Below are positions 36,901 through 51,094 of a stretch of DNA of 64,000 bases, piece by piece. The notes under the pieces were generated by a model. That model searched no databases. It was not told where the DNA came from and saw only the letters and a list, made by a program, of their open reading frames with translations. The stretch is taken from positions 2,160,501-2,224,500 of the forward strand of contig JBBDHG010000008.1 in NCBI GenBank assembly GCA_037951165.1, in the 5' to 3' direction. The DNA comes from Lophius americanus. Lineage: Eukaryota; Chordata; Actinopteri; Lophiiformes; Lophiidae. Position numbers and translations under genes: made by a program. Within the stretch, counting starts at the first letter, position 1. Each line of letters starts with the position of its first letter.

Positions 36901-39900
36901 TGAGCTGAACCATAACAACATGAGGTGAACAGTAACAACACGAGCTGAACAGTAATTACATGAGGTGAACAGTAATAACATGAGTTGAACAATAAAAACA
37001 TGAGGTGAACAATAAAAACATGAGGTGAACAGTAACAACATGAGGTGAACAGTAACAAGACGTGAACAGTAACAACATGAGGTGAACAGTAACAACATGA
37101 GGTGAACAGTAATAACATGAAGTGAACAGTAACAAAATGAGGATAAGAATAACAACATGAGGTGAACAGTAATAACATGAGGTGAACAGAAACAACATGA
37201 GGATGACAGTAACAACATGGGGTCTACCGTAATATAATGAGGTGAACTGCAACAAAATGAGGTCAAAAGTAATAATATATGGTGAACATTAAGAACATGA
37301 GGTGAACAGTAACAACATGAGGTGAACAGTAACAAAATGATGTGAACAGCACAAACATGAGGTGAACATTAACATCATGAGGTGAACAGGAACAACACGA
37401 GGTGAACAGTAACAACATGAGGTGAACCATAACAACATGAGGTGAACAGTAACAACACGAGGTGAACAGTAATTACATGAGGTGAACAGTAAAAACATGA
37501 GTTGAACAATAAAACATGAGGTGAACAGTAACAACATGAGGTGAACAGTAATAACATGAGGTGAACAGTAATAACATGAGGTGAACCATAACAACATGAG
37601 GTGAACATTAACAACAGGAGGTGAACAGTAACAACAGGAGGTGAACAGTAACAACAAGACGTGAACATTAACAACATGAGGTAAACAACGACAACATGAG
37701 GTGAACATTAACAACATGAGGTGAACAGTAACAACATGAAGTGAACAGTAACAAAATGAGGATAAGAATAACAACATGAGGTGAACAGTAATAACATGAG
37801 GTGAACAGAAACAACATGAGGTTAACAGTAACAACATGGGGTCTACAGTAATATAATGAAGTGAACAGTAACAACATGAGGATAAGAGTAACAACATGAG
37901 GTGAACATTAACAACATGAGGTGAACAGTAACAACATGAGTTGAACAGCAACAACATTAGGTGAACATTAACAACATGAGGTGAGCAGTAACAACATGAG
38001 GTGAACAGTAACAACATGAAGTGAACAGTAACAAAATGAGGATAAGAGTAACAACATGAGGTGAACATTAACAACACGAGGTGAACAGTAACAAGATGAG
38101 GTGAAAATCAACAACATGAGGTGAACAGTAACAACTTGAGGTGAACATTATCAACATGAGTTGAAGAGCAACAACATTAGGTGAACATTAACAACATGAG
38201 GTGAGCAGTAACAACATGAGGTGAACAGTAACAACATGAAGTGAACAGTAACAAAATGAGGATAAGAGTAACAACATGAGGTGAACAGTAACAACATGAG
38301 GTGAACAGTAACAACAAGAGGTGAAAATTAACATCATGAGGTGAACAGGAACAACACAAGGTGAACAGTAACAACATGAGGTGAACCATAACAACATTAG
38401 GTGAAGAGTTACAACACGAGGTGAACAGTAATTACATGAGGTGAACAGTAATAACATGAGTTGAACAATAAAAACATGAGGTGAACAATAAAAACATGAG
38501 GTGAACAGTAACAACATGAGGTGAACAGTAAGAACATGAGGTGAACAGTAATAACATGAGGTGAACCATAACAACATGAGGTGAACATTAACAGCAGGAG
38601 GTGAACAGTAACAACATGAGGTGAACAGTAACAACAAGACGTGAACATTAACAACATCAGGTGAACAGTAATAACATGAGGTGAACAGTAACAACATGAG
38701 GTGAACAGTAACAACATGAGGTGAACAGTAACAACATGAAGTGAACCATAACAACATGAGGTAAACAACGACAACATGAGGTGAACAGTAACAACATGAA
38801 GTGAACAGTAACAAAATGAGGATAAGAATAACAACATGAGGTGAACAGTAATAACATGAGGTGAACAGAAACAACATGAGGTTAACAGTAACAACAAGGG
38901 GTCTACAGTAATATAATGAGGTGAACTGCAACAACATGAGGTCAAAAGTAATAATATTTGGTGAACATTGAGAACATGAGGTGAACAGTAACAACATGAG
39001 GTGAACAGTAACAAATGATGTGAACAGCACAAACATGAGGTGAACATTAACAACATGAGGTGAACAGTAACAACATGAGGTGAACAGTAACAACATGAAG
39101 TGAACAGTAACAACATGAGGATAAGAATAACCACATGAGGTGAACATCAACAACATGAGGTGAACAGTAACAACATGAGGCGAACCACAACAACATGAGG
39201 TGAACATTAACAACAGGAGGTGAACAGTAACAACATGAGGTGAAAAACGACAACATTAGGTGAACATTAACAACATGAAGTGAACAGTAACAAAATGAGG
39301 ATAAGAGTAACAACATGACATGAACATTAACAACACGAGGTTAACCGTAACAAGATGAGGTGAACATCAACAACATGAGGTGAACAGTAACAACTTGAGG
39401 TGAACAGTAACAACATGAGTTGAACAGCAACAACATTAGGTGAACATTTACAATATGAGGTGAACAGTAATTACATGAGGTGAACAGTAATAACATGAGG
39501 TGAACAGTAAAAACATGAGGTGAACAATAAAAACATGAGGTGAACAGTAACAACATGAGGTGAACAGTAACAACATGAGGTGAACCATAACAACATGAGG
39601 TGAACATTAACAACAGGAGGTGAACAGTAACAACATGAGGTGAAAAACGACAACATGAGGTGAACATTAACAACATGAAGTGAACAGTAACAACATGAAG
39701 TGAACAGTAACAAAAAGAGGATAAGAGTAACAACATGAGGTGAACATTAACAACACGAGGTGAACAGTAACAAGATGAGGTGAAAATCAACATCATGAGG
39801 TGAACAGTAACAACTTGAGGTGAACATTATCAACATGAGTTGAAGAGCAACAACATTAGGTGAACATTAACAACATGAGGTGAGCAGTAACAACATGAGG

Positions 39901-41415
39901 TGAACAGTAACAACATGAAGTGAACAGCACAAACATGAGGTGAACATTAACAACATGAGGTGAACAGTAACAACATGAGGTGAACAGTAACAACATGAAG
40001 TGAACAGTAACAACATGAGGATAAGAATAACCACATGAGGTGAACATCAACAACATGAGGTGAACAGTAACAACATGAGGCGAACCACAACAACATGAGG
40101 TGAACATTAACAACAGGAGGTGAACAGTAACAACATGAGGTGAAAAACGACAACATTAGGTGAACATTAACAACATGAAGTGAACAGTAACAAAATGAGG
40201 ATAAGAGTAACAACATGACATGAACATTAACAACACGAGGTTAACCGTAACAAGATGAGGTGAACATCAACAACATGAGGTGAACAGTAACAACTTGAGG
40301 TGAACAGTAACAACATGAGTTGAACAGCAACAACATTAGGTGAACATTTACAATATGAGGTGAACAGTAATTACATGAGGTGAACAGTAACAACATGAAG
40401 TGAACAGTAACAAAATGAGGATAAGAGTAACAACATGAGGTGAACATTAACAACACGAGGTGAACAGTAACAAGATGAGGTGAAAATCAACAACATGAGG
40501 TGAACAGTAACAACTTGAGGTGAACATTATCAACATGAGTTGAAGAGCAACAACATTAGGTGAACATTAACAACATGAGGTGAGCAGTAACAACATGAGG
40601 TGAACAGTAACAACATGAAGTGAACAGTAACAAAATGAGGATAAGAGTAACAACATGAGGTGAACAGTAACAACATGAGGTGAACAGTAACAACAAGAGG
40701 TGAAAATTAACATCATGAGGTGAACAGGAACAACACAAGGTGAACAGTAACAACATGAGGTGAACCATAACAACATTAGGTGAAGAGTTACAACACGAGG
40801 TGAACAGTAATTACATGAGGTGAACAGTAATAACATGAGTTGAACAATAAAAACATGAGGTGAACAATAAAAACATGAGGTGAACAGTAACAACATGAGG
40901 TGAACAGTAAGAACATGAGGTGAACAGTAATAACATGAGGTGAACCATAACAACATGAGGTGAACATTAACAGCAGGAGGTGAACAGTAACAACATGAGG
41001 TGAACAGTAACAACAAGACGTGAACATTAACAACATCAGGTGAACAGTAATAACATGAGGTGAACAGTAACAACATGAGGTGAACAGTAACAACATGAAG
41101 TGAACCATAACAACATGAGGTAAACAACGACAACATGAGGTGAACAGTAACAACATGAAGTGAACAGTAACAAAATGAGGATAAGAATAACAACATGAGG
41201 TGAACAGTAATAACATGAGGTGAACAGAAACAACATGAGGTTAACAGTAACAACAAGGGGTCTACAGTAATATAATGAGGTGAACTGCAACAACATGAGG
41301 TCAAAAGTAATAATATTTGGTGAACATTGAGAACATGAGGTGAACAGTAACAACATGAGGTGAACAGTAACAAATGATGTGAACAGCACAAACATGAGGT
41401 GAACATTAACAACAT
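33953..41415. repeat. 7,463-bp tandem duplication, copy B
   Basis: Second copy. It starts with gatgtgaacattaacaacat at 33,953, in the middle of what would otherwise be the second 2,379-bp repeat, and at 41,416 the order resumes where 33,952 was cut. It brings a left-type cassette and deletion junction (34,573-34,682) into otherwise right-type surroundings. Either a very recent duplication or an assembly duplication fits such identity. Confidence 0.95.
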
Positions 41416-43970
41416 GAGGTGAACAGTAACAACATGAGGTGAACAGTAACAACATGAAGTGAACAGTAACAACATGAGGATAAGAATAACCACATGAGGT
41501 GAACATCAACAACATGAGGTGAACAGTAACAACATGAGGCGAACCACAACAACATGAGGTGAACATTAACAACAGGAGGTGAACAGTAACAACATGAGGT
41601 GAAAAACGACAACATTAGGTGAACATTAACAACATGAAGTGAACAGTAACAAAATGAGGATAAGAGTAACAACATGACATGAACATTAACAACACGAGGT
41701 TAACCGTAACAAGATGAGGTGAACATCAACAACATGAGGTGAACAGTAACAACTTGAGGTGAACAGTAACAACATGAGTTGAACAGCAACAACATTAGGT
41801 GAACATTTACAATATGAGGTGAACAGTAATTACATGAGGTGAACAGTAATAACATGAGGTGAACAGTAAAAACATGAGGTGAACAATAAAAACATGAGGT
41901 GAACAGTAACAACATGAGGTGAACAGTAACAACATGAGGTGAACCATAACAACATGAGGTGAACATTAACAACAGGAGGTGAACAGTAACAACATGAGGT
42001 GAAAAACGACAACATGAGGTGAACATTAACAACATGAAGTGAACAGTAACAACATGAAGTGAACAGTAACAAAAAGAGGATAAGAGTAACAACATGAGGT
42101 GAACATTAACAACACGAGGTGAACAGTAACCAGATGAGGTGAAAATCAACATCATGAGGTGAACAGTAACAACTTGAGGTGAACATTATCAACATGAGTT
42201 GAAGAGCAACAACATTAGGTGAACATTAACAACATGAGGTGAGCAGTAACAACATGAGGTGAACAGTAACAACATGAAGTGAACAGCACAAACATGAGGT
42301 GAACATTAACAACATGAGGTGAACAGTAACAACATGAGGTGAACAGTAACAACATGAAGTGAACAGTAACAACATGAGGATAAGAATAACCACATGAGGT
42401 GAACATCAACAACATGAGGTGAACAGTAACAACATGAGGCGAACCACAACAACATGAGGTGAACATTAACAACAGGAGGTGAACAGTAACAACATGAGGT
42501 GAAAAACGACAACATTAGGTGAACATTAACAACATGAAGTGAACAGTAACAAAATGAGGATAAGAGTAACAACATGACATGAACATTAACAACACGAGGT
42601 TAACCGTAACAAGATGAGGTGAACATCAACAACATGAGGTGAACAGTAACAACTTGAGGTGAACAGTAACAACATGAGTTGAACAGCAACAACATTAGGT
42701 GAACATTTACAATATGAGGTGAACAGTAATTACATGAGGTGAACAGTAATAACATGAGGTGAACATTAACAACACGAGGTGAACAGTAACAAGATGAGGT
42801 GAAAATCAACATCATGAGGTGAACAGTAACAACTTGAGGTGAACATTATCAACATGAGTTGAAGAGCAACAACATTAGGTGAACATTAACAACATGAGGT
42901 GAGCAGTAACAACATGAGGTGAACAGTAACAACATGAAGTGAACAGTAACAAAATGAGGATAAGAGTAACAACATGAGGTCAAAAGTAATAATATTTGGT
43001 GAACATTGAGAACATGAGGTGAACAGTAACAACATGAGGTGAACAGTAACAAAATGATGTGAACAGCACAAACATGAGGTGAACATTAACAACATGAGGT
43101 GAACAGTAACAACATGAGGTGAACAGTAACAACATGAAGTGAACAGTAACAACATGAGGATAAGAATAACCACATGAGGTGAACATCAACAACATGAGGT
43201 GAACAGTAACAACATGAGGCGAACCACAACAACATGAGGTGAACATTAACAACAGGAGGTGAACAGTAACAACATGAGGTGAAAAACGACAACATTAGGT
43301 GAACATTAACAACATGAAGTGAACAGTAACAAAATGAGGATAAGAGTAACAACATGACATGAACATTAACAACACGAGGTTAACCGTAACAAGATGAGGT
43401 GAACATCAACAACATGAGGTGAACAGTAACAACTTGAGGTGAACAGTAACAACATGAGTTGAACAGCAACAACATTAGGTGAACATTTACAATATGAGGT
43501 GAACAGTAATTACATGAGGTGAACAGTAATAACATGAGGTGAACAGTAAAAACATGAGGTGAACAATAAAAACATGAGGTGAACAGTAACAACATGAGGT
43601 GAACCATAACAACATGAGGTGAACATTATCAACAGGAGGTGAACAGTAACAACATGAGGTGAAAAACGACAACATGAGGTGAACATTAACAACATGAAGT
43701 GAACAGTAACAACATGAAGTGAACAGTAACAAAAAGAGGATAAGAGTAACAACATGAGGTGAACATTAACAACACGAGGTGAACAGTAACAAGATGAGGT
43801 GAAAATCAACATCATGAGGTGAACAGTAACAACTTGAGGTGAACATTATCAACATGAGTTGAAGAGCAACAACATTAGGTGAACATTAACAACATGAGGT
43901 GAGCAGTAACAACATGAGGTGAACAGTAACAACATGAAGTGAACAGTAACAAAATGAGGATAAGAGTAAC
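41416..43970. repeat. 0.9/0.78-kb HOR copies after the large duplication
   Basis: Units with gcacaaac at 41,376, 42,276 (the hybrid form) and 43,056 are spaced 900 and 780 bp apart, and each is followed by the gaggcgaaccac and gttaaccg units seen at 31.6-31.9 kb. Near 42,756 the second copy jumps to gaggtgaacattaacaacac, a deletion of several monomers. Near 42,969 a gaggtcaaaag unit follows gaggataag directly, another internal join. Private change: aaccagatg near 42,129. Confidence 0.75.
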
Positions 43971-44095
43971 AACATGAGGTGAACAGTAACAACATGAGGT
44001 GAACAGTAACAACAAGAGGTGAAAATTAACATCATGAGGTGAACAGGAACAACACAAGGTGAACAGTAACAACATGAGCTGAACCATAACAACAT

Positions 44096-44935
44096 GAGGT
44101 GAACAGTAACAACACGAGGTGAACAGTAATTACATGAGGTGAACAGTAATAATATGAGTTGAACAATAAAAACATGAGGTGAACAATAAAAACATGAGGT
44201 GAACAGTAACAACATGAGGTGAACAGTAAGAACATGAGGTGAACAGTAATAACATGAGGTGAACCATAACAACATGAGGTGAACATTAACAACAGGAGGT
44301 GAACAGTAACAACATGAGGTGAACAGTAACAACAAGACGTGAACATTAACAACATGAGGTGAACAGTAACAACATGAAGTGAACCATAACAACATGAGGT
44401 AAACAACGACAACTTGAGGTGAACATCAACAACATGAGGTGAACAGTAACAACATGAGGTGAACAGAAACAACATGAGGTTAACAGTAACAACATGGGGT
44501 CTACAGTAATATAATGAGGTGAACTGCAACAACATGAGGTCAAAAGTAATAATATATGGTGAACATTGAGAACATGAGGTGAACTGTAACAACATGAGGT
44601 GAACAGTAACAACATGAGGTGAACAGTAACACAAATAGGTGAACATTGCCAACATGAGGTGAACAGTAACAACAAGACGTGAACATTAACAACATGAGGT
44701 GAACAGTAATAACATGAGATGAAAAGTAACAAGATGAGGTGAACCATAACAACAAGAGGTGAACAGTAACAACATGAGGTGAACAGTAAGAACACGAGGT
44801 GAACAGCAACAACATTAGGTGAACATTTACAATATGAGGTGAACAGTAATTACATGAGGTGAACAGTAATAACATGAGGTGAACAGTAAAAACATGAGGT
44901 GAACAATAAAAACATGAGGTGAACAGTAACAACAT
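44096..44935. repeat. Block recurring at 47,116-47,995
   Basis: The offset is 3,020 bp at the start and 3,060 bp after two extra monomers in the right copy (near 47,376-47,415). Both contain aatatgagttg, the gtctac cassette (44,496 and 47,556) with attgagaac, and the pair ending caaat aggtgaacattgcc. The match stops at 44,936/47,996, where the following monomers differ. Confidence 0.8.
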
Positions 44936-47115
44936 GAGGTGAACAGTAATAACATGAGGTGAACAGTAATAACATGAGGTGAACCATAACAACATGAGGT
45001 GAACATTAACAACAGGAGGTGAACAGTAACAACAGGAGGTGAACAGTAACAACAAGACGTGAACATTAACAACATGAGGTTAACAGTAACAACATGGGGT
45101 CTACAGTAATATAATGAAGTGAACAGTAACAACATGAGGATAAGAGTAACAACATGAGGTGAACATTAACAACATGAGGTGAACAGTAACAACATGAGTT
45201 GAACAGCAACAACATTAGGTGAACATTAACAACATGAGGTGAGCAGTAACAACATGAGGTGAACAGTAACAAGATGAGGTGAACAGTAACAAAAATTAGG
45301 ATAAGAGTAACAACATGATGTGAACATTAACAACATGAGGTGAACAGTAACAAGATGAGGTGAACAGTAATAACATGAGTTGAACAACAACAACATTAGG
45401 TGAACATTCACAACATGAGGTGAGCAGTAACAACATGAGGTGAACATTAACAACATGAAGTGAACAGTAACAAAATGAGGATAAGAGTAACAACATGAGG
45501 TGAACATTAACAACATGAGGTGAACAGTAACAACAAGAGGTGAACATTAACAACATGAGGTGAATAGTAACAACATGAGGTGAACAGTAACAACATGAAG
45601 TGAACAGTAACAACATGAGGATAAGAATAACAACATGAGGTGAACATCAACAACATGAGGTGAACAGTAACAACATGAGGCGAACCACAACAACATGAGG
45701 TGAACATTAACAACAGGAGGTGAACAGTAACAACATGAGGTGAAAAACGACAACATTAGGTGAACATTAACAACATGAAGTGAACAGTAACAACATGAAG
45801 CGAACCGTAACAAAATGAGGATAAGAGTAACATCATGACGTGAACATTAACAACACGAGGTTAACCGTAACAAGATGAGGTGAACATCAACAACATGAGG
45901 TGAACTGTAACAACTTGAGGTGAACAGTAACAACATGAAGTGAACAGTAACAAAATGAGGATAAGAGTAACAACATGAGGTGAACATTAACAACATGAGG
46001 TGAACAGTAACAACAAGAGGTGAACATTAACATCATGAGGTGAACAGGAACAACACGAGGTGAACAGTAACAACATGAGGTGAACCATAACAACATGAGG
46101 TGAACAGTAACAACACGAGGTGAACAGTAATTACATGAGGTGAACAGTAATAACATGAGTTGAACAATAAAACATGAGGTGAACAGTAACAACATGAGGT
46201 GAACAGTAATAACATGAGGTGAACAGTAATAACATGAGGTGAACCATAACAACATGAGGTGAACATTAACAACAGGAGGTGAACAGTATAAACAGGAGGT
46301 GAACAGTAACAACAAGACGTGAACATTAACAACATGAGGTAAACAACGACAACATGAGGTGAACATTAACAACATGAGGTGAACAGTAACAACATGAAGT
46401 GAACAGTAACAAAATGAGGATAAGAATAACAACATGAGGTGAACAGTAATATAATGAAGTGAACAGTAACAACATGAGGATAAGAGTAACAACATGAGGT
46501 GAACATTAACAACATGAGGTGAACAGTAACAACATGAGTTGAACAGCAACAACATTAGGTGAACATTAACAACATGAGGTGAGCAGTAACAACATGAGGT
46601 GAACAGTAACAACATGAAGTGAACAGTAACAAAATGAGGATAAGAGTAACAACATGATGTGAACATTAACAACATGAGGTGAACAGTAACAACAAGAGGT
46701 GAACATTAACATCATGAGGTGAAAAGGAACAACACGAGGTGAACAGTAACAACATGAGCTGAACCATAACAACATGAGGTGAACAGTAACAGCACGAGGT
46801 GAACAGTAATTACATGAGGTGAACAGTAATAACATGAGTTGAACAATAAAAACATGAGGTGAACAATAAAAACATGAGGTGAACAGTAACAACATGAGGT
46901 GAACAGTAATAACATGAGGTGAACAGTAATAACATGAGTTGAACAACAACAACATGAAGTGAACAGTAACAAAATGAGGATAAGAGTAACAACATGAGGT
47001 GAACATTAACAACATGAGGTGAACAGTAACAACAAGAGGTGAACATTAACATCATGAGGTGAACAGGAACAACACGAGGTGAACAGTAACAACATGAGGT
47101 GAACCATAACAATAT
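44936..47115. repeat. Mosaic satellite segment
   Basis: No single long offset covers this stretch. It holds a shortened cassette at 45,096, a 21-bp unit at 45,276-45,296 followed by taggataag, the gaggcgaaccac series near 45,677, and a block at 45,887-46,675 related to 29.8-30.6 kb. In that block a 60-bp loss created the hybrid monomer gaggtgaacagtaatataat at 46,436. Nothing other than satellite is present. Confidence 0.8.
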
Positions 47116-47515
47116 GAGGTGAACAGTAACAACACGAGGTGAACAGTAATTACATGAGGTGAACAGTAATAATATGAGTTGAACAATAAAAACATGAGGT
47201 GAACAATAAAAACATGAGGTGAACAGTAACAACATGAGGTGAACAGTAAGAACATGAGGTGAACAGTAATAACATGAGGTGAACCATAACAACATGAGGT
47301 GAACATTAACAACAGGAGGTGAACAGTAACAACATGAGGTGAACAGTAACAACAAGACGTGAACATTAACAACATCAGGTGAACAGTAATAACATGAGGT
47401 GAACAGTAACAACATGAGGTGAACAGTAACAACATGAAGTGAACCATAACAACATGACGTAAACAACGACAACTTGAGGTGAACATCAACAACATGAGGT
47501 GAACAGTAACAACAT

Positions 47516-49275
47516 GAGGTGAACAGAAACAACATGAGGTTAACAGTAACAACATGGGGTCTACAGTAATATAATGAGATGAACTGCAACAACATGAGGT
47601 CAAAAGTAATAATATATGGTGAACATTGAGAACATGAGGTGAACTGTAACAACATGAGGTGAACAGTAACAACATGAGGTGAACAGTAACACAAATAGGT
47701 GAACATTGCCAACATGAGGTGAACAGTAACAACAAGACGTGAACATTAACAACATGAGGTGAACAGTAATAACATGAGATGAAAAGTAACAAGATGAGGT
47801 GAACCATAACAACAAGAGGTGAACAGTAACAACATGAGGTGAACAGTAAGAACACGAGGTGAACAGCAACAACATTAGGTGAACATTTACAATATGAGGT
47901 GAACAGTAATTACATGAGGTGAACAGTAATAACATGAGGTGAACAGTAAAAAAATGAGGTGAACAATAAAAACATGAGGTGAACAGTAACAACATGAGGT
48001 GAACAGCAACAACATTAGGTGAATATTAAAAAAATGAGATGAACAGTAACAACATGACGGGAACAGTAACACAAATAGGTGAACATTGCCAACATGAGGT
48101 GAACAGTAACAACAAGACGTGAACATTAACAACATGAGGTGAACAGTAATAACATGAGATGAAAAGTAACAAGATGAGGTGAACCATAACAACATGAGGT
48201 GAACAGTAACAACATGAAGTGAACAGTAACAACATGAGGTGAACAGTAAGAACATGAGGTGAACAGTAATAACATGAGGTGAACCATAACAACATGAGGT
48301 GAACATTAACAACAGGAGGTGAACAGTAACAACATGAGGTGAACAGTAACAACAAGACGTGAACATTAACAACATCAGGTGAACAGTAATAACATGAGGT
48401 GAACAGTAACAACATGAGGTGAACAGTAACAACATGAAGTGAACCATAACAACATGAGGTAAACAACGAACACTTGAGGTGAACATTAACAACATGAGGT
48501 GAACAGTAACAACATGAAGTGAACAGTAACAAAATGAGAATAAGAATAACAACATGAGGTGAACAGTAATAACATGAGGTGAACAGAAACAACATGAGGT
48601 TAACAGTAACAACATGGGGTCTACAGTAATATAATGAGGTGAACTGCAACAACATGAGGTCAAAAGTAATAATATATGGTGAACATTGAGAACATGAGGT
48701 GAACTGTAACAACATGAGGTGAACAGTAACAACATGAGGTGAACAGTAACACAAATAGGTGAACATTGCCAATATGAGGTGAACAGTAACAACAAGACGT
48801 GAACATTAACAACATGAGGAGAACAGTAATAACATGAGATGAAAAGTAACAAGATGAGGTGAACCATAACAACAAGAGGTGAACAGTAACAACATGAGGT
48901 GAACAGTAAGAACACGAGGTGAACAGCAACAACATTAGGTGAACATTTACAATATGAGGTGAACAGTAATTACATGAGGTGAACAGTAATAACATGAGGT
49001 GAACAGTAAAAACATGAGGTGAACAATAAAAACATGAGGTGAACAGTAACAACATGAGGTGAACAGCAACAACATTAGGTGAATATTAACAAAATGAGAT
49101 GAACAGTAACAACATGACGGGAACAGTAACACAAATAGGTGAACATTGCCAACATGAGGTGAACAGTAACAACAAGACGTGAACATTAACAACATGAGGT
49201 GAACAGTAATAACATGAGATGAAAAGTAACAAGATGAGGTGAACCATAACAACATGAGGTGAACAGTAACAACAT
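47516..49275. repeat. 1,060-bp-offset repeat (35 monomers shared)
   Basis: 47,516-48,215 matches 48,576-49,275 at 1,060 bp, including the cassette (47,556 and 48,616), the pair with caaat aggtgaacattgcc, and the unit gacgggaacag. Private differences include aaaaaatgag near 47,950 and 48,028, and gaggagaacag near 48,816. The intervening 48,216-48,575 is satellite related to the 44.2-44.5 kb region. Confidence 0.8.
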
Positions 49276-51094
49276 GAGGTGAACAGTAAGAACACGAGGT
49301 GAACAGCAACAACATTAGGTGAACATTAAGAACATGAGGTGAACAGTAATTACACGATGTGAACAGTAATAACATGAGGTGAACAGTAAAAACATGAGGT
49401 GAACAGTAATTACATGAGGTGAACAGTAATAACATGAGGTGAACAATAACAACATGAGGTGAACAGTAACAACATGAGGTGAACATTAACAACAGGAGGT
49501 GAACAGTAACAACATGAGGTGAAAAACGACAACATGAGATGAACATTAACAACATGAAGTGAACAGTAACAACATGAAGTGAACAGTAACAAAATGAGGA
49601 TAAGAGTAACAACATGAGGTGAACATTAACAACACGAGATGAACAGTAACAAGATGAGGTGAACATCGACAACATGAGGTGAACAGTAACAACTTGAGGT
49701 GAACAGTAACAACATGAGTTGAACAACAACAACATTAGGTGAACATTCACAACATGAGGTGAACATTCACAACATGAGGTGAGCAGTAACAACATGAGGT
49801 GAACAGTAACAACATGAAGTGAACAGTAACAAAATGAGGATAAGAGTAACAACATGAGGTGAACATTAACAACATGAGGTGAAAAGTAACAACAAGAGGT
49901 GAACATTAACATCATGAGGTGAACAGGAACAACACGAGGTGAACAGTAATTACATGAGGTGAACAGTAATAATATGAGTTGAACAATAAAACATGAGGTG
50001 AACAGTAACAACATGAGGTGAACAGTAATAACATGAGGTGAACAGTAATAACATGAGGTGAACCATAACAACATGAGGTGAACATTAACAACAGGAGGTG
50101 AACAGTAACAACAGGAGGTGAACAGTAACAACAAGACGTGAACATTAACAACATGAGGTAAACAATGACAACATGAGGTGAACATTAACAACATGAGGTG
50201 AACAGTAACAACATGAAGTGAACAGTAACAAAATGAGGATAAGAATAACAACATGAGGTGAACAGTAATATAATGAAGTGAACAGTAACAACATGAGGAT
50301 AAGAGTAACAACATGAGGTGAACATTAACAACATGAGGTGAACAGTAACAACATGAGTTGAACAGCAACAACATTAGGTGAACATTAACAACATGAGGTG
50401 AGCAGTAACAACATGAGGTGAACAGTAACAACATGAAGTGAACAGTAACAAAATGAGGATAAGAGTAACAACATGATGTGAACATTAACAACATGAGGTG
50501 AACAGTAACAACAAGAGGTGAACATTAACACCATGAGGTGAAAAGGAACAACACGAGGTGAACAGTAACAACATGAGCTGAACCATAACAACATGAGGTG
50601 AACAGTAACAGCACGAGGTGAACAGTAATTACATGAGGTGAACAGTAATAACATGAGTTGAACAATAAAAACATGAGGTGAACAATAAAAACATGAGGTG
50701 AACAGTAACAACATGAGGTGAACAGTAATAACATGAGGTGAACATTGCCAATATGAGGTGAACAGTAACAACAAGACGTGAACATTAACAACATGAGGTG
50801 AACAGTAATAACATGAGATGAAAAGTAACAAGATGAGGTGAACCATAACAACAAGAGGTGAACAGTAACAACATGAGGTGAACAGTAACAACATGAGGTG
50901 AACAGTAACAACAAGAGGTGAACATTAACATCATGAGGTGAACAGGAACAACACGAGGTGAACAGTAACAACATGAGGTGAACCATAACAATATGAGGTG
51001 AACAGTAACAACACGAGGTGAACAATAAAAACATGAGGTGAACAGTAACAACATGAGGTGAACAGTAAAAACATGAGGTGAACAATAAAAACAT
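49276..51094. repeat. Mosaic satellite segment with sister block of 45.9-46.7 kb
   Basis: Contains a local repeat of gaggtgaacattcacaacat (49,736-49,775), the 19-bp A-run unit at 49,976-49,994, and the hybrid monomer gaggtgaacagtaatataat at 50,255. These last two are 3,819 bp after their partners at 46,157 and 46,436, so the surrounding blocks are sister copies. Near 50,735-50,755 gaggtgaacattgcc follows a gaggtgaacagtaataacat unit without its usual caaat partner, another internal join. Confidence 0.75.

Noticed and set aside
48947..50494. 515-codon minus-strand ORF and the many shorter minus-strand ORFs as protein genes
   Set aside because: They follow automatically from a stop-free antisense monomer. 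They have no unique sequence, no domain and no start context, and they overlap one another in all three frames with the same 20-residue cycle.
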